The notes under the pieces are model-generated. The model was not told where the DNA came from. It saw only the letters and a list, made by a program, of their open reading frames with translations, and searched no databases. This document shows, one piece after another, positions 22,001-30,696 of a DNA stretch of 64,000 nt (position 1 is its first letter; every line of letters begins with the position of its first letter). This DNA comes from Paulinella micropora (lineage: Eukaryota; Cercozoa; Imbricatea; Euglyphida; Paulinellidae). Location: NCBI GenBank assembly GCA_019918135.1, contig WBZZ01004012.1, forward strand, positions 61,001 through 125,000, written 5' to 3'. A program made the position numbers and the translations under genes.

Positions 22001-23114
22001 AGATAAAGAACGAGCAATAACAGGCACATGGGCAACTCCAGAAATTTACAAGGCCTTAGAGAAAGGGTATAAGTTGATAAAAGTATATGAAGTATGGCAC
22101 TGGAAAGAACAAAGCAGTAGCCTATTCAAAGAATACATAAAGACATTCTTGAAAGTAAAACAAGATTCCAGCGGATACCCCGCGGGATGTAATACGGAAG
22201 CAGAAAAGCAAAATTACATAAACAGCATGGAAATCAAAATGGGTGTAAAGATGGATGAAAGCAAAATATTTAAAAACGAAGGACGGCGAGTAGTGGCTAA
22301 GTTGTGCTTGAACTCTTTATGGGGTAAGTTTGGACAGAAACAAAATAAAACACAGAACAAAATGATAAAGGATAAAGATACATTATACAAACTACTGAAC
22401 GATAAATCAGTGGATAATATAAATATTAACATAATTAACGACAAAATTGTAGAAGCCAGTTATGACTTAAAACAGGATGCGGTGAGCGACCCGATTAAAA
22501 CAAATCTTGTGGTTGCTTTATTTACTACATGCCACGCGAGAATGAGACTTTACAATATGATGGACAGATTAGGCAATAGGATATTGTATCATGACACAGA
22601 TAGCGTAATATATACGACTAACAAAGAAATTAATGAGGTGGATGTAGAGACAGGCGATTTACTGGGAGATTGGACAGATGAATTGAAAGGAGCAAAAATA
22701 AAAACCTTTGTGGGAGGCGGGCCGAAATGTTATGGATACTTATTAGATAATGGTAAAGCCAGTATGAAAGTAAAAGGATTTAGTATGAACTATGAAACGA
22801 AAAAAGCATTGAATTTACCGAATATGTTAAGTGTAATAAGTTGCGGACTAGGTATTACAAACACTGAATTATTTGAGAATGGAAAAAATGAACTGGATGA
22901 ATTGTTGGAGACTGATGAAGAATTACGGATTGCTAAGCGAATTGAGAAGTCTGGAAAAGTAGTTATAATAGAAAACAACAAAATTACAAGAGATAAACAA
23001 AAGAAAAAAATAGCAAGCGAATACTTAGAAAAGATATTTAGTTTTACATATACGAAAAGACAAGTTATCGGAATTGTAGAGAATGCGATTGAAACTAGAC
23101 CTTTTGGATATTAA
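19041..23114 (+). CDS. polB: DNA polymerase B, protein-primed type
   Basis: 1357 codons, within the usual Polinton range. The N-terminal 350 residues are unassigned and may hold the terminal-protein-like region. Residues 360-456 hold about twenty cysteines in zinc-ribbon-like pairs. The 3'-5' exonuclease follows: DFE at 475-477, the HNARGYD block at 527-533 and YCHSDVD at 653-659. Polymerase motifs are DICSLYP (874-880, motif A), KLCLNSLWG (1087-1095, motif B) and YHDTDS (1183-1188, motif C). The insertions between motifs are typical of protein-primed enzymes, which copy linear DNA from a terminal protein on the inverted repeats. A TATATTA lies just before the ATG. The stop abuts the first hairpin of a twin cassette. 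Confidence 0.95.
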   Translation: METHTYNGKVYRLDRLREYKINYEIKSVRGRDVLYIKPKVRGYKIDTPTAQNYLNQVRGAVYFEHHAIPIAPPLPTIEEKKEMKENYRDLLRYGNYDIMRDDSKEHELGINESRYAVRINGNFRSFTMRDVIRFIEIVLNDFVKRQTPEDKVSLGIEFVDYYGKVSTGLHKVNQISVEKVLERLSAIFQSNESLYMDENGINFDKLKFVLKSVKMPTGGTRLQVLNKLDIYRKKGVICITNSDNLCLARAIVVVKAKIEKHPKFKTILIRKRKIQQEMAEALHSQANVIKDVCGIPEINTFANHIKYNLVIVEFPDKIIYKTELLNANGERLTNLYILKTEGHYDAITNMKSMIGKENFCELCLRGYQKRHACEAKCSICETNGCKGINDKSQWKECEQCNRKFPNTECFNNHRTTNCDIKAKCKSCGLNYRKKDEHKCGYAKCRNCKLVKPLEHQCEIVQKEILQPSEQYIFFDFEATQDTGEHIVNHAESQYYDAKEPPVIHKNIQDFCNWAFDTKHSGFTFIAHNARGYDCQFILKWLVDNGQTPFVIYEGGKIMMMTLKKYRFIDSLSFLTMPLSDFPKTFGLTELKKGFFPHFFNTAKNRNYVGVMPHKKHYGYDTMRGDKRKEFLEWYDKQVKAHNHFDMAKEIGEYCHSDVDILRKGCIDFRNQFLEFGIDPFQYTTIASCVMALYRAKFMPENSIAILKAEKQNRMTSRACVEWLAYRSRLDKTDIKHAFNGGEKMFQLGQSRVYVDGWDEKNKTAYEFYGCHWHGCDKCWNSNALNVKKNKTMGELYKETMRREKQLNEQAKVISVWECEWSLMKTSERLAEDTNERITEQEGLNPREAMFGGRVNALKLYWKSRHDNEYAKYIDICSLYPTVMYYDLYPSGHHIIIRPGRGSAPFQTLNEKSGGMVGGETSSNNEEERNEMKNKIINREYFGVAKVKMLPPRGLLHPVLPKADRGKMMYYLCDKCGMTEQHGECKHTDKERAITGTWATPEIYKALEKGYKLIKVYEVWHWKEQSSSLFKEYIKTFLKVKQDSSGYPAGCNTEAEKQNYINSMEIKMGVKMDESKIFKNEGRRVVAKLCLNSLWGKFGQKQNKTQNKMIKDKDTLYKLLNDKSVDNININIINDKIVEASYDLKQDAVSDPIKTNLVVALFTTCHARMRLYNMMDRLGNRILYHDTDSVIYTTNKEINEVDVETGDLLGDWTDELKGAKIKTFVGGGPKCYGYLLDNGKASMKVKGFSMNYETKKALNLPNMLSVISCGLGITNTELFENGKNELDELLETDEELRIAKRIEKSGKVVIIENNKITRDKQKKKIASEYLEKIFSFTYTKRQVIGIVENAIETRPFGY

Positions 23115-23227
23115 TGATATTTGAGAATTGCGCTTCGTGCTACGCACTCTCTCTTATTCTCAAACATCGTCGGCCATTAAATTATAAAACGATGTTTTGT
23201 GACGACGGCAGTCAGAACAAAATATCA
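23115..23227. promoter_or_regulatory. twin-hairpin cassette 1 (after PolB)
   Basis: Hairpin at 23115-23169 (TGATATTTGAGAAT pairing with ATTCTCAAACATCG; loop with CTTCGTGCTACGCAC) and a facing hairpin at 23190-23227 (CGATGTTTTGT pairing with ACAAAATATC). The first starts at the base after the PolB stop. The second lies upstream of the 23284 gene. Confidence 0.8.
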
Positions 23228-23283
23228 AATATCAAATAATTAATTCTTTTTCATAAAAAATTTTTACCACTCTATATAGACCA

Positions 23284-23571
23284 ATGACAACCCTCACCAG
23301 ACTATCTGAAAAATTTGGACGACTTTCAATTGAGAAGAATAAGGAATTCTTTTCAGTAAGAGATGTCCAACAGATGATTGACGAAGAAATTAAGGCAATT
23401 GAAAAAAGTAGAGAAGGCAAGCCAAAGGATACTTTTCCATTTGGTAAATATAAAGGTAAGAAAATTCAAGATGTTGCAACTATTGATAAGCCATACCTTG
23501 AATGGGTTATGAAACAGCCGTGGTTTGATAAATTTACGGACATTAAAACTGAAGTAAAAAAATACACTTAA
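23284..23571 (+). CDS. small protein with GKYKG domain
   Basis: 95 codons. An N-terminal helical half (SVRDVQQMIDEEIKAIEK) is followed by the block PFGKYKGKKIQDVATIDKPY with LEWVMKQPW. This resembles the short domain annotated as DUF3820 or the C-terminal part of exonuclease X-like proteins (P-x-GKYKG...YLxW). That domain is common in viruses and phages and often sits beside nucleases; its function is not known to me. CTATATAGACCAATG places a TATATAG just before the start. It lies between the polymerase and another small gene on the same strand, which suggests a replication or nucleic-acid role. Confidence 0.65.
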   Translation: MTTLTRLSEKFGRLSIEKNKEFFSVRDVQQMIDEEIKAIEKSREGKPKDTFPFGKYKGKKIQDVATIDKPYLEWVMKQPWFDKFTDIKTEVKKYT

Positions 23572-23610
23572 TATTTTTGCTAAAAGATTTTTAAAAAATC
23601 TTTATATATC

Positions 23611-24087
23611 ATGGCTGACCTAAGCACCAAGCAGGACTACTTGAATGAAATTGAAAAATGGAACCTTGATGGAGATGTCAAAAAGCCGACCATTAAATGG
23701 ACTAAGCCTGACATTGTATCTTTCTATGAGCAATACAAACCCCGCGATGACAATGTGAAAGTAGTTATTCCATTGGAGACCACATTAGAAAAAATGATGG
23801 AGGAACAAAGCACTCCTTTTAAGGAAACAGATCTTGTTGTGAGAGAGACTGGAATTACCGAAATAAAGGCTAATGTAGGAGAAGAGATAGCGACTGCTAC
23901 ATGTACAGAAGAAGGATGTATATTAAAGAAAGAACCTTGTAAAGAGTGTAAGAAAAAAAATGTTTTATCAGTTTCAATTGACGATGATAGATTTTGCGAT
24001 GTGGCATGTGTGCTTTCATTTCTAGAAAAAAATGAAGAAATGAATGAAGTTAGAAAAAATAATTTCATCAAGTATTTTAAAAAGTGA
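23611..24087 (+). CDS. small protein with cysteine cluster
   Basis: 158 codons, function not recognised. The N-terminal 60 residues look like a SAP- or helix-turn-helix-like fold (TKQDYLNEIEKWNLDG, then KPDIVSFYEQYKP). The middle is acidic. Residues 95-135 hold cysteines in CTEEGCILKKEPCKECKKK and FCDVACVLSFLEK, which resembles an FCS/MYM-type zinc finger. TTTATATATCATGG gives a TATATA directly before the start. The stop codon lies inside the first arm of a hairpin. The gene is convergent with the virion gene that follows. Confidence 0.6.
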   Translation: MADLSTKQDYLNEIEKWNLDGDVKKPTIKWTKPDIVSFYEQYKPRDDNVKVVIPLETTLEKMMEEQSTPFKETDLVVRETGITEIKANVGEEIATATCTEEGCILKKEPCKECKKKNVLSVSIDDDRFCDVACVLSFLEKNEEMNEVRKNNFIKYFKK

Positions 24088-24201
24088 TGTTTGAAAGAAA
24101 ACCCTGCGGGTCGTTTTCAAACATCGTCTTCAATTTATTTTTTTTCCGATGTTTGAGAGTAAGCGAAAGTGCGTAGCACGAAGCGCAACTCTCAAATATC
24201 A
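24085..24201. promoter_or_regulatory. twin-hairpin cassette 2 (convergent genes)
   Basis: Hairpin at 24085-24126 (TGATGTTTGAAA pairing with TTTCAAACATC, inner stem ACCC-TGC-GGGT) and facing hairpin at 24147-24201 (CGATGTTTGAGAGT pairing with ACTCTCAAATATCA, loop AGTGCGTAGCACGAAG). The plus-strand stop at 24085-24087 and the minus-strand stop at 24199-24201 are both part of hairpin arms. Confidence 0.85.
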
Positions 24202-25434
24202 AGGGTCTTCAATCCAAGTAAAAGCATACTGAATACTTATAGTCTGATTTAAAGTAGCCTGTGCTGTTATAGTTAGCCTTTCGCTTGGCAACATGTCATC
24301 TAAATCATAATCAGCAAAATTTATACTTTGAGCATCACTTGTATTCACGAATACAACAGCAATCACATTCCCGCCACTAATAGTGGCAGTAGTATCAAAC
24401 GAAACTAAACTCGTATTTGTATTGTTCTCAGCATACACGGCACCTGTAAGTGTAGCATTTTTTATTACCTTAATTATTACGCTACTTTTAGTGTCAGTAT
24501 TTAGAATATTTAGCCGTCTAGGATACACTATACTATAATTAGCAATAGTGTTTCCAATAATATCAGTATTATTTCTCATAGTAAAAGCATGAGTTGCTAC
24601 ATTCGTTGTATTTGCTGTTCTTTCATAAATAAATGGAATACCTCTTATGATTTCAGTTCCTTCAATAAAGCATCCAACACTGGCAATTCTAAGGCTTTGG
24701 ATTTGCGGATTAGCACCAACAGCCAAAGAAGCCAAGAATGGTAAAGTAGTATTATTAAGAGATGTAGCAGTTTTGCTGTTGGCATATCGTATAGCATGGA
24801 CTAGTTGAAATTGTCCAGTATTTGGATTTTCAATATAAAATGATATCTGCCCGAAACCCAAGTATTGATATTTAATCTGAAATACATTACCCTTACTGAA
24901 ATGAATGGCTGGTAAGTAATCCGTTCCATCTGCTTTATCTACATTCCATAGACTTTGTTTAACCTCAGTAATGACTGCGGAGTTGTTAAATTGGTATATT
25001 TTCATTACACCACTTTCTCTTGAGAAGAAAAATCCATCCGTCAAGAAGGAATCACCAATACCTACATAAGATCAATATCCGCCTGCTTCATTTGTATTCC
25101 ACAAAGCAGTAAATCTGACACATACACCCATACCAGCACGATATTTAATTTTCTTTTTTGTTTCAATGAATAATCTTGAACCTCCAACTGCCTGTGTTGT
25201 TAGATATGCCATAGCACTCTTTTGCTCTAATGTAGCACTAGTGCTTGTGTTCCACTTAGAGGTATTTACATTATACATAAATGTTTCTTGTATAATCGGG
25301 GTGTATTGTGATGTTGCTAATTCGCCAAATGCTGTTTTTTCAACATTAGTCTCAAGATAACCATCATGCCCGACTTTTACATTTACGAAATCTCCGTCGG
25401 GATTTTGTGCTACCAAATTTCTCTGGTGGGACAT
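24199..25434 (-). pseudogene. putative virion surface protein of the Polinton
   Basis: The N-terminal part (MSHQRNLVAQNPDGDFVNVKVGHDGYLETNVE) and a long beta-rich, Asn/Thr-rich rest (SFYIENPNTGQFQLVHAIRY, then ITAQATLNQTISIQYAFTW) look like a secreted or virion-exposed beta protein. No family is recognised. It lies on the minus strand with the capsid genes, next to the major capsid gene, so a virion role is inferred from place. Its 3' end overlaps a hairpin and its start codon directly follows another. The gene is not in one frame and is counted as broken. Confidence 0.5.
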
Positions 25435-25600
25435 TTGAGAATTTCACTTCGTGCTACGCACTCTCGTTTATTCTCAAACGTCGTTTCCTATATTATGTGA
25501 GAAAAAAATATTTAATCTATTAATTTTTACTTTTTTGTTTTTCACGATGTTTTAGAATATGCGTGAATGCGACAGCATGAAGCGCAATTCTAAAATATCA
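25433..25600. promoter_or_regulatory. twin-hairpin cassette 3 (surface protein / major capsid)
   Basis: Hairpin at 25433-25483 (ATTTGAGAAT pairing with ATTCTCAAAC, loop CTTCGTGCTACGCAC) touches the ATG of the minus-strand gene ending at 25434. The facing hairpin at 25545-25600 (CGATGTTTTAGAAT pairing with ATTCTAAAATATCA) contains the stop of the major capsid gene. Confidence 0.85.
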
Positions 25601-27137
25601 ACTCATCATAATTTCAATTCCCTTAACAACAATAGTCCTCTGAAGAATAGCATAAGTATAATAATTCAATTGGACTGCTCCCTCCGCACTCCATTCATAC
25701 CGCCGTTCAGTGTCCAAGGACAGACCAGCCACTTCATAACCCTCTTCTTCTCGCTTGTCATAAAGTGGGCGGTTGTGATCCCAGAAATCAACGTGAAACC
25801 AGTTATACTTATACACATTAGAGTTCAAAATAGCAGAACCCTTAACTTTTTCCTTCAAAAGCATATAGTCTTCATCGCGGGCGCAAGCGATATCAAACTG
25901 CTGAATTCTATTACTATCCAAAGTAGTGTAATAAGAAGTAATCTTAGCCTGTGCTCGGTTATTGCAATCAAATGCTGTGTTTGAAGTTTCAGTGTTATGA
26001 AACCCGCTAGTGTAAATTCGGCGAATTCTCTCACCCAGCGGTTCATCTTCAAAACAAATGACTGAGTGCCCGCCGCTAGATTAGTTTTCCAAGAGATAGG
26101 GTATTCAGTCTTAAACGAAAATCCTTCACCCGCAATCTTTTGTTGAACACCCAAGATAACATTCGGGTCGGTTTCGACAGCAAGAAAGAGGTTAAGGTTG
26201 GTAATCGCCGCGGGCTGTGCGGTGGCTGTTGCTCCTGCTGCAACACTTTTCGCATCAGTCCCATAGAATATGGTTTTCTGTGTTCCCTCCCACACAATCC
26301 TCAAATCAAGAATTTCATTAAAACCAATAGTCTTATCAATTTCAAAAATAGTTCCAAAAAGCATACCAAGAGGAATAGACACATTGATTACAGGCGAATT
26401 TCCAGTATTGACTGCTGGGGCAATTACTACAGCGGATCTTGACCAACACTTTCACCCTCAAAATACTTCGACTCCTCATAAGAGACATTTACAACAGAGG
26501 CAGCACCAGTTCCATTAGCAATGAGCAAATCATCATGACGACGAGCATTGATAGATGGCGGAGAAATTGCTCCTGCGATAGCATTACCAAAACGATTTAA
26601 TGTTGCCTGAAGATGAGCATCGGTATCAATACTTCCCGCAACTGTTGCAGCACTTGCTACTTGGCCTGCATACACGGTAGCATTAAAGGCGGTTGTAGCA
26701 CGACCATCGGCATTACACTTTTGAAGCATAGACCCATAACCAGAATTAGCCCCGTGGTTATCCAAAGCCATAAATCTATCATAAGTAATCTCAGGCTTCC
26801 AAATCATCTTAGTGTAATTACCAACATGTTGAAGATTACACAGATACTGACCGCTTCGGCTTCGTAGTTCAATCGTCTTAATCATTGACAAGCAGTCCAT
26901 AGGAATTCTGTTATAATTACCAATTCCGCCAGTCGTCGGTGTGTAGGTAAATCGCAACACACTCCTTGCAAGGTTCAAAGGACGAGTTGGAATTTCAAAA
27001 GTTGATTCAATTCCTCCAACGCTGGTAATTGGCACAGTCGCAAGACTCTCGCGGGCAGTAAGTTTGTTAAGCGAATACTTACCGCGAATAAGTTCGCTTT
27101 GGCTATGAGTAAGTTCTCCGCCGTATTGGACAGGCAT
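25598..27137 (-). pseudogene. major capsid protein region (double jelly-roll)
   Basis: The N-terminal part starts MPVQYGGELTHSQSELIRGK and contains FEIPTRPLNLARSVLRFTYT and LSMIKTIELRSRSGQYLCNL. Later parts contain FEIDKTIGFNEILDLRIVWE, FLAVETDPNVILGVQQKIA and a Trp/Tyr-rich C-terminal segment. The order, the beta-rich character and the place between penton-like and surface genes match the double jelly-roll major capsid protein of Polintons, which forms the hexons of the icosahedral shell. The call rests on context and general fold cues, not a search. The region is broken (about two breaks). A TATA-rich leader precedes the start. Confidence 0.65.
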
Positions 27138-27240
27138 TTTTGTTTTGTTTTTGAAGTAGTGTAAGTTTATTAATACACGAAATATATTTATAGAAAAAAA
27201 TTAATAATTAAATCAAAATTAAAATATCTTTACCTCGCTT

Positions 27241-28041
27241 TCAACAAATTGAAGAATGAATTAAATAAACTAAAATAATTAGTTCACGATAAACCAACAA
27301 TGTCATAACAATAACTAAACCATTAAGATTAATCGCTTGGTCGTTTTCGTCCGTCAAGTAAAACCTGAATACATTGTTTGAATTAGCGGACAATGTTTTA
27401 CCATACTCAGACCCGCTTCCATCATAAATGACTGAACCAAAAGGAATTTCGTTGGCTGTGTATATTTCTTGTAGCACATGATTATCACCTTCATTCACCA
27501 AATCCGATTGAAGATACAGAGTTTTTTCACCAGTTAAAATAATTACATTTGGCGATTTAATGAAATCATTAGCAAAGAAATATGTTGCATTTCTATCAAA
27601 ACCCATAACTTCATGAATACGGGTATCACCATTAAATATAAACCGCGGTTGAATACCTCCATTATTTGAAACACTGAATGTTAATTTACCATCCTCCGCT
27701 TCTGTGTTTGTATTGTTGCTTGAGACAACATAAGTATAATCATTCGGACTTTCTGCCGTCAGTATCTCAGATAGTTTATTTTTTAAGTTGTTCATTGTGT
27801 AGTTTCCTTCAGGTATCGTAATTAAAGCCTCATACCCGTCTTCGGATAATGTAAAAGTATTATATGGTGAAGCCACGGAGTAATACGATTTCGGCACATA
27901 AATATGAAGAATTTTACAATGTGTGGGATTGTCTAGTCCCTTCATATTGACTTCGTGTGTAAAGTCGCTGTCTGTTCCAGTTATTCTATTTTTACTATTT
28001 ATGTAATAGATACCCGAACTTCTTCCTCCCTTGTACTCCAT
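27241..28041 (-). CDS. minor capsid (penton-like) protein
   Basis: 266 codons on the minus strand, directly upstream of the major capsid gene in transcription order. It starts MEYKGGRSSGIYYINSKNR, followed by SDFTHEVNMKG and ILHIYVPKSYYSV, then a regular series of beta strands (TFTLSEDGYEALITIPEGNY, RFIFNGDTRIHEVMGFDR). The opening resembles the penton-base-like minor capsid proteins of Polintons and virophages (single jelly-roll), which close the fivefold vertices. The ATG abuts a hairpin, so the 5' leader is either very short or structured. Counted as probably damaged near its end. Confidence 0.7.
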   Translation of the reverse strand: MEYKGGRSSGIYYINSKNRITGTDSDFTHEVNMKGLDNPTHCKILHIYVPKSYYSVASPYNTFTLSEDGYEALITIPEGNYTMNNLKNKLSEILTAESPNDYTYVVSSNNTNTEAEDGKLTFSVSNNGGIQPRFIFNGDTRIHEVMGFDRNATYFFANDFIKSPNVIILTGEKTLYLQSDLVNEGDNHVLQEIYTANEIPFGSVIYDGSGSEYGKTLSANSNNVFRFYLTDENDQAINLNGLVIVMTLLVYRELIILVYLIHSSIC

Positions 28042-28190
28042 TGATATTTTAGAATTGCGATTCGTGCTGTCGCACTCTCTCTTATTCTAAAACATCGTTT
28101 TTCTTTTTCAAAAAAAAATTAATGCTTATTGTAATCCCTAAAAGTGCGTAGCCCCCGATGTTTGTTGAAGCATAGTCTGAAACAAATATC
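28042..28190. promoter_or_regulatory. twin-hairpin cassette 4 (minor capsid / protease)
   Basis: Hairpin at 28042-28097 (TGATATTTTAGAAT pairing with ATTCTAAAACATCG, loop ATTCGTGCTGTCGCAC) begins at the base before the minor-capsid ATG. The facing hairpin at 28156-28190 (CGATGTTTGTT pairing with AACAAATATC) follows the protease stop. Confidence 0.85.
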
Positions 28191-28203
28191 AAATAAATAT
28201 CAT

Positions 28204-30255
28204 TTACAAAAAGGTGTCAAATCCATACCCATTCTGTGCTTTTAATTTTTCCCCTTCGTCTTCTTTTAAGTCTGTATAGCCACTAGCAAATTTAAATCGC
28301 ACTCCTTTTGCTCGCTCTAAAAGAAACCGTATTGAGTGCCATCCACATGTGTCGCTCGTATCACTCTGCTCTTTTACTTGATTAACTTTCATTAACAAAT
28401 AACTATCGGGGTGGCTTTTATCTATTAGTTGTTTCATTTGTTGTTGAAAGTCTTCAGTCGGTTGATATTCAGCCAAAGGGTCATACACTTCAACACTCCT
28501 GTCTTTATCTAGACTTATCCATATTGCCATCCAGTGCTGTCCTTTTTTGTTGCTCGGGTCTGTATTCATAATAAATCCGTATCGCTTTCTGCTTCCGGGC
28601 TTCAACTTATAGATTTCATCACTGGCTATTGCTCCGAGATACCATCCATATTTTTTCATTATGTTGTCTATTTCATAAGGCATTAGTCCCCGCCCCTCAC
28701 CCTCTTGCTGTGGTTGCTCTGGCTCTGCTTGTTGTGGCTCTGGTGTCTCCGCGTCACTCGGTGGTATGGTCGTATCCTCTGGTGGTGTAGTCGTATCTGT
28801 TGCCGGCTCTAATGGCTGTGGTAGCGGTTGGGGCATTCCCTCGTCAATATTCAAATCATTTGAAACTTGTTTATCAACATTTGGGTATATTGTCATTTTG
28901 CTCGTTAGAGTATTTACAAAGTCCTTTTTATTCATTGTGTGTTTCCAATCTTTGCTGATTAAATATTTTTTTATTTTTGCTATTGAAAATACCTTATCAA
29001 TTAATTCTTCTAATGTCTTCGCTCCACTACCTTTTTGCTCATTAATACCCATATAATCTTCATATCTAGCATAATCCGCTACTTTTCTTTTTACGTTTTC
29101 CTTTTCATTTCCAACATCAATATTAAACCTTTTAATCATGTCAATAATCCACTTTGAAGTGTCTTTGTAATTTAATTTTTTATGTCCATCACTATCTAGT
29201 CTCTTTTTTAAAGCCTGTGCTAACTCTTTTATAGTAATGTTTGGGTGATAAGTTTTTGAAAATGCAGAGATTAAAAATTGATTAATTTGTAAATGTTCAA
29301 AATGCTTACCCTTTTCTTCTGCCTTCTTTTCTTCCTTTTCAAGTTTTTCTTTATATTCTTCTGCTAACTTTTTCTGTTCCTCTAAAGATGTCGCTGTGGC
29401 TATAGCCATCTGAATATCTTGACTGGCTTTTTGTAAGTCTTTACGACTCATCTTTTTTATGAACTTATCTGTATATCCTGCTAATTTCAGTGTTTCAATA
29501 TCTTTCTGCTTTTGCTTTTTTTCTTCCTCATATTGCTCTTTCGTTTTCAATGGTGCTTCATCTCCTAAATTAGGTAATGGCGGTGCTTGTGGTGGTGCTC
29601 CAAATGGCGGTGCTTGTTGTGGTGCTCCTAATGGCGGTGCTTGTGGTTGCCACTGCTGTGGTGGCATAATATATTGATATTGTGGTGGCGGTGGTAATGC
29701 TTGTATCCTATTTTTTCTATCTTCTTCATATTTTACATCATCTATAAGTTTTTGCTCTCTTCTTAGTTCTCTGGCTTTTTGTTCTTGTCGTTCCTTGATG
29801 TCGGATAGTTCATTGCGGTGTATCCTTGCTAACTCATCCTGCCTTTCCTTAGCATCTGCTATGTCTTTTCTTTCTTGCCTCTTCTTTTCTTCTTCAGCAT
29901 CCGCCTGTGCCTTTTTCTCTTTTTGGTCAATCTCATCAATCTTTTCGTATTTCTCCTTTCTGAGTTTGTCTAAGTGGTCATTAATGGCGGTTCTAGTATT
30001 TTGCTCAATCTCCGACAAACTCTGGACTTTTCTTAAGTCTTGTTTCTTCGTTCTTGCCCGCTTTGCTTTTGGTCTGCTTAAGTATTTCATAAAAAGTTTA
30101 ACAATTTGAAGTGTGCTCATATCATTTGTCTTTTTACCGAAATTAAGATAATATTTTTTACCCTTCTGGGTAATATACGGCTTCCCGCTTTTATTCCTAT
30201 AAACCCGCGGGGGTCTTACCTTTGTCTTTTTTATTCGCTTAGTCTTAGCCGACAT
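28204..30255 (-). CDS. adenain/Ulp1-like cysteine protease with long N-terminal region
   Basis: 683 codons. The C-terminal ~130 residues are an adenovirus-type (Ulp1-fold) maturation protease: His574 in GQHWMAIW, Asp592 in VEVYDPLAEY, a glutamine at about 626, and Cys637 in DTCGWHS. In Polintons this enzyme is thought to mature capsid proteins. Unusually, it follows about 550 residues of other sequence: a basic start (SAKTKRIKKTKVRPPRVYR), charged coiled coils (about 70-190 and 255-330), a Gln/Pro/Gly repeat block (about 200-250), a helical domain (about 330-450) and a Pro/Thr/Glu linker (about 485-530). A protease-only Polinton protein is nearer 200 residues. The fused part may be a core or scaffold protein. 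The start follows a TATAATATG context. Confidence 0.85.
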   Translation of the reverse strand: MSAKTKRIKKTKVRPPRVYRNKSGKPYITQKGKKYYLNFGKKTNDMSTLQIVKLFMKYLSRPKAKRARTKKQDLRKVQSLSEIEQNTRTAINDHLDKLRKEKYEKIDEIDQKEKKAQADAEEEKKRQERKDIADAKERQDELARIHRNELSDIKERQEQKARELRREQKLIDDVKYEEDRKNRIQALPPPPQYQYIMPPQQWQPQAPPLGAPQQAPPFGAPPQAPPLPNLGDEAPLKTKEQYEEEKKQKQKDIETLKLAGYTDKFIKKMSRKDLQKASQDIQMAIATATSLEEQKKLAEEYKEKLEKEEKKAEEKGKHFEHLQINQFLISAFSKTYHPNITIKELAQALKKRLDSDGHKKLNYKDTSKWIIDMIKRFNIDVGNEKENVKRKVADYARYEDYMGINEQKGSGAKTLEELIDKVFSIAKIKKYLISKDWKHTMNKKDFVNTLTSKMTIYPNVDKQVSNDLNIDEGMPQPLPQPLEPATDTTTPPEDTTIPPSDAETPEPQQAEPEQPQQEGEGRGLMPYEIDNIMKKYGWYLGAIASDEIYKLKPGSRKRYGFIMNTDPSNKKGQHWMAIWISLDKDRSVEVYDPLAEYQPTEDFQQQMKQLIDKSHPDSYLLMKVNQVKEQSDTSDTCGWHSIRFLLERAKGVRFKFASGYTDLKEDEGEKLKAQNGYGFDTFL

Positions 30256-30303
30256 ATTATATCAGCAAAAAAATACTTCTGTGTTATAGCAATTTTTTTT
30301 TTT

Positions 30304-30630
30304 TTAGAATTTAAGGGCACCTCGTCCTCTCTGCTTACCATACCCCAGTCTTGATGCTACAGCACCTACACTACCTGCGTAAGGCACCCCGACACTACTT
30401 AATGCTCCCGCAGTCCTTGAGATTAACTTATTACCGCGAAGAAATTTATCAACGGCAAAGACCGTTTTGCCAACTTTTTGCCAATTGATTTTACCGCCTG
30501 CTTGTCCCTTGCCTCCTTGCTTCTTCTTGCGACCAGTCTTCTTTTTACCTCCAGCCATGTTTGTGCTTGAGTTAATAGTTCGTTTTCCGATTGTTGGAAT
30601 GACTTCAACACGAGTTGTTTTTACTACCAT
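30304..30630 (-). CDS. small basic core / membrane-active protein
   Basis: 108 codons. Residues 25-50 are very rich in Lys and Gly (MAGGKKKTGRKKKQGGKGQA). Residues 50-90 alternate basic and hydrophobic residues with small-residue helices (KVGKTVFAVDKFLRG, then AGALSSVGVPYAGSVGAVAS). The end is Arg/Gly-rich (RGRGALKF). Basic, Gly-rich small proteins with an amphipathic helix occur in adenoviruses (core protein X, protein VI) and in adintoviruses; the match here is by character only. A second possible start is the Met at 30558, just before the Lys-rich block. It lies between the protease and the ATPase on the same strand, among virion genes. Confidence 0.55.
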   Translation of the reverse strand: MVVKTTRVEVIPTIGKRTINSSTNMAGGKKKTGRKKKQGGKGQAGGKINWQKVGKTVFAVDKFLRGNKLISRTAGALSSVGVPYAGSVGAVASRLGYGKQRGRGALKF

Positions 30631-30696
30631 AAAAGATAGATGATTATATAATAGAAAGATTTTAAAAATCTTTCAGCAAAAGTAAAAAATAATTAT

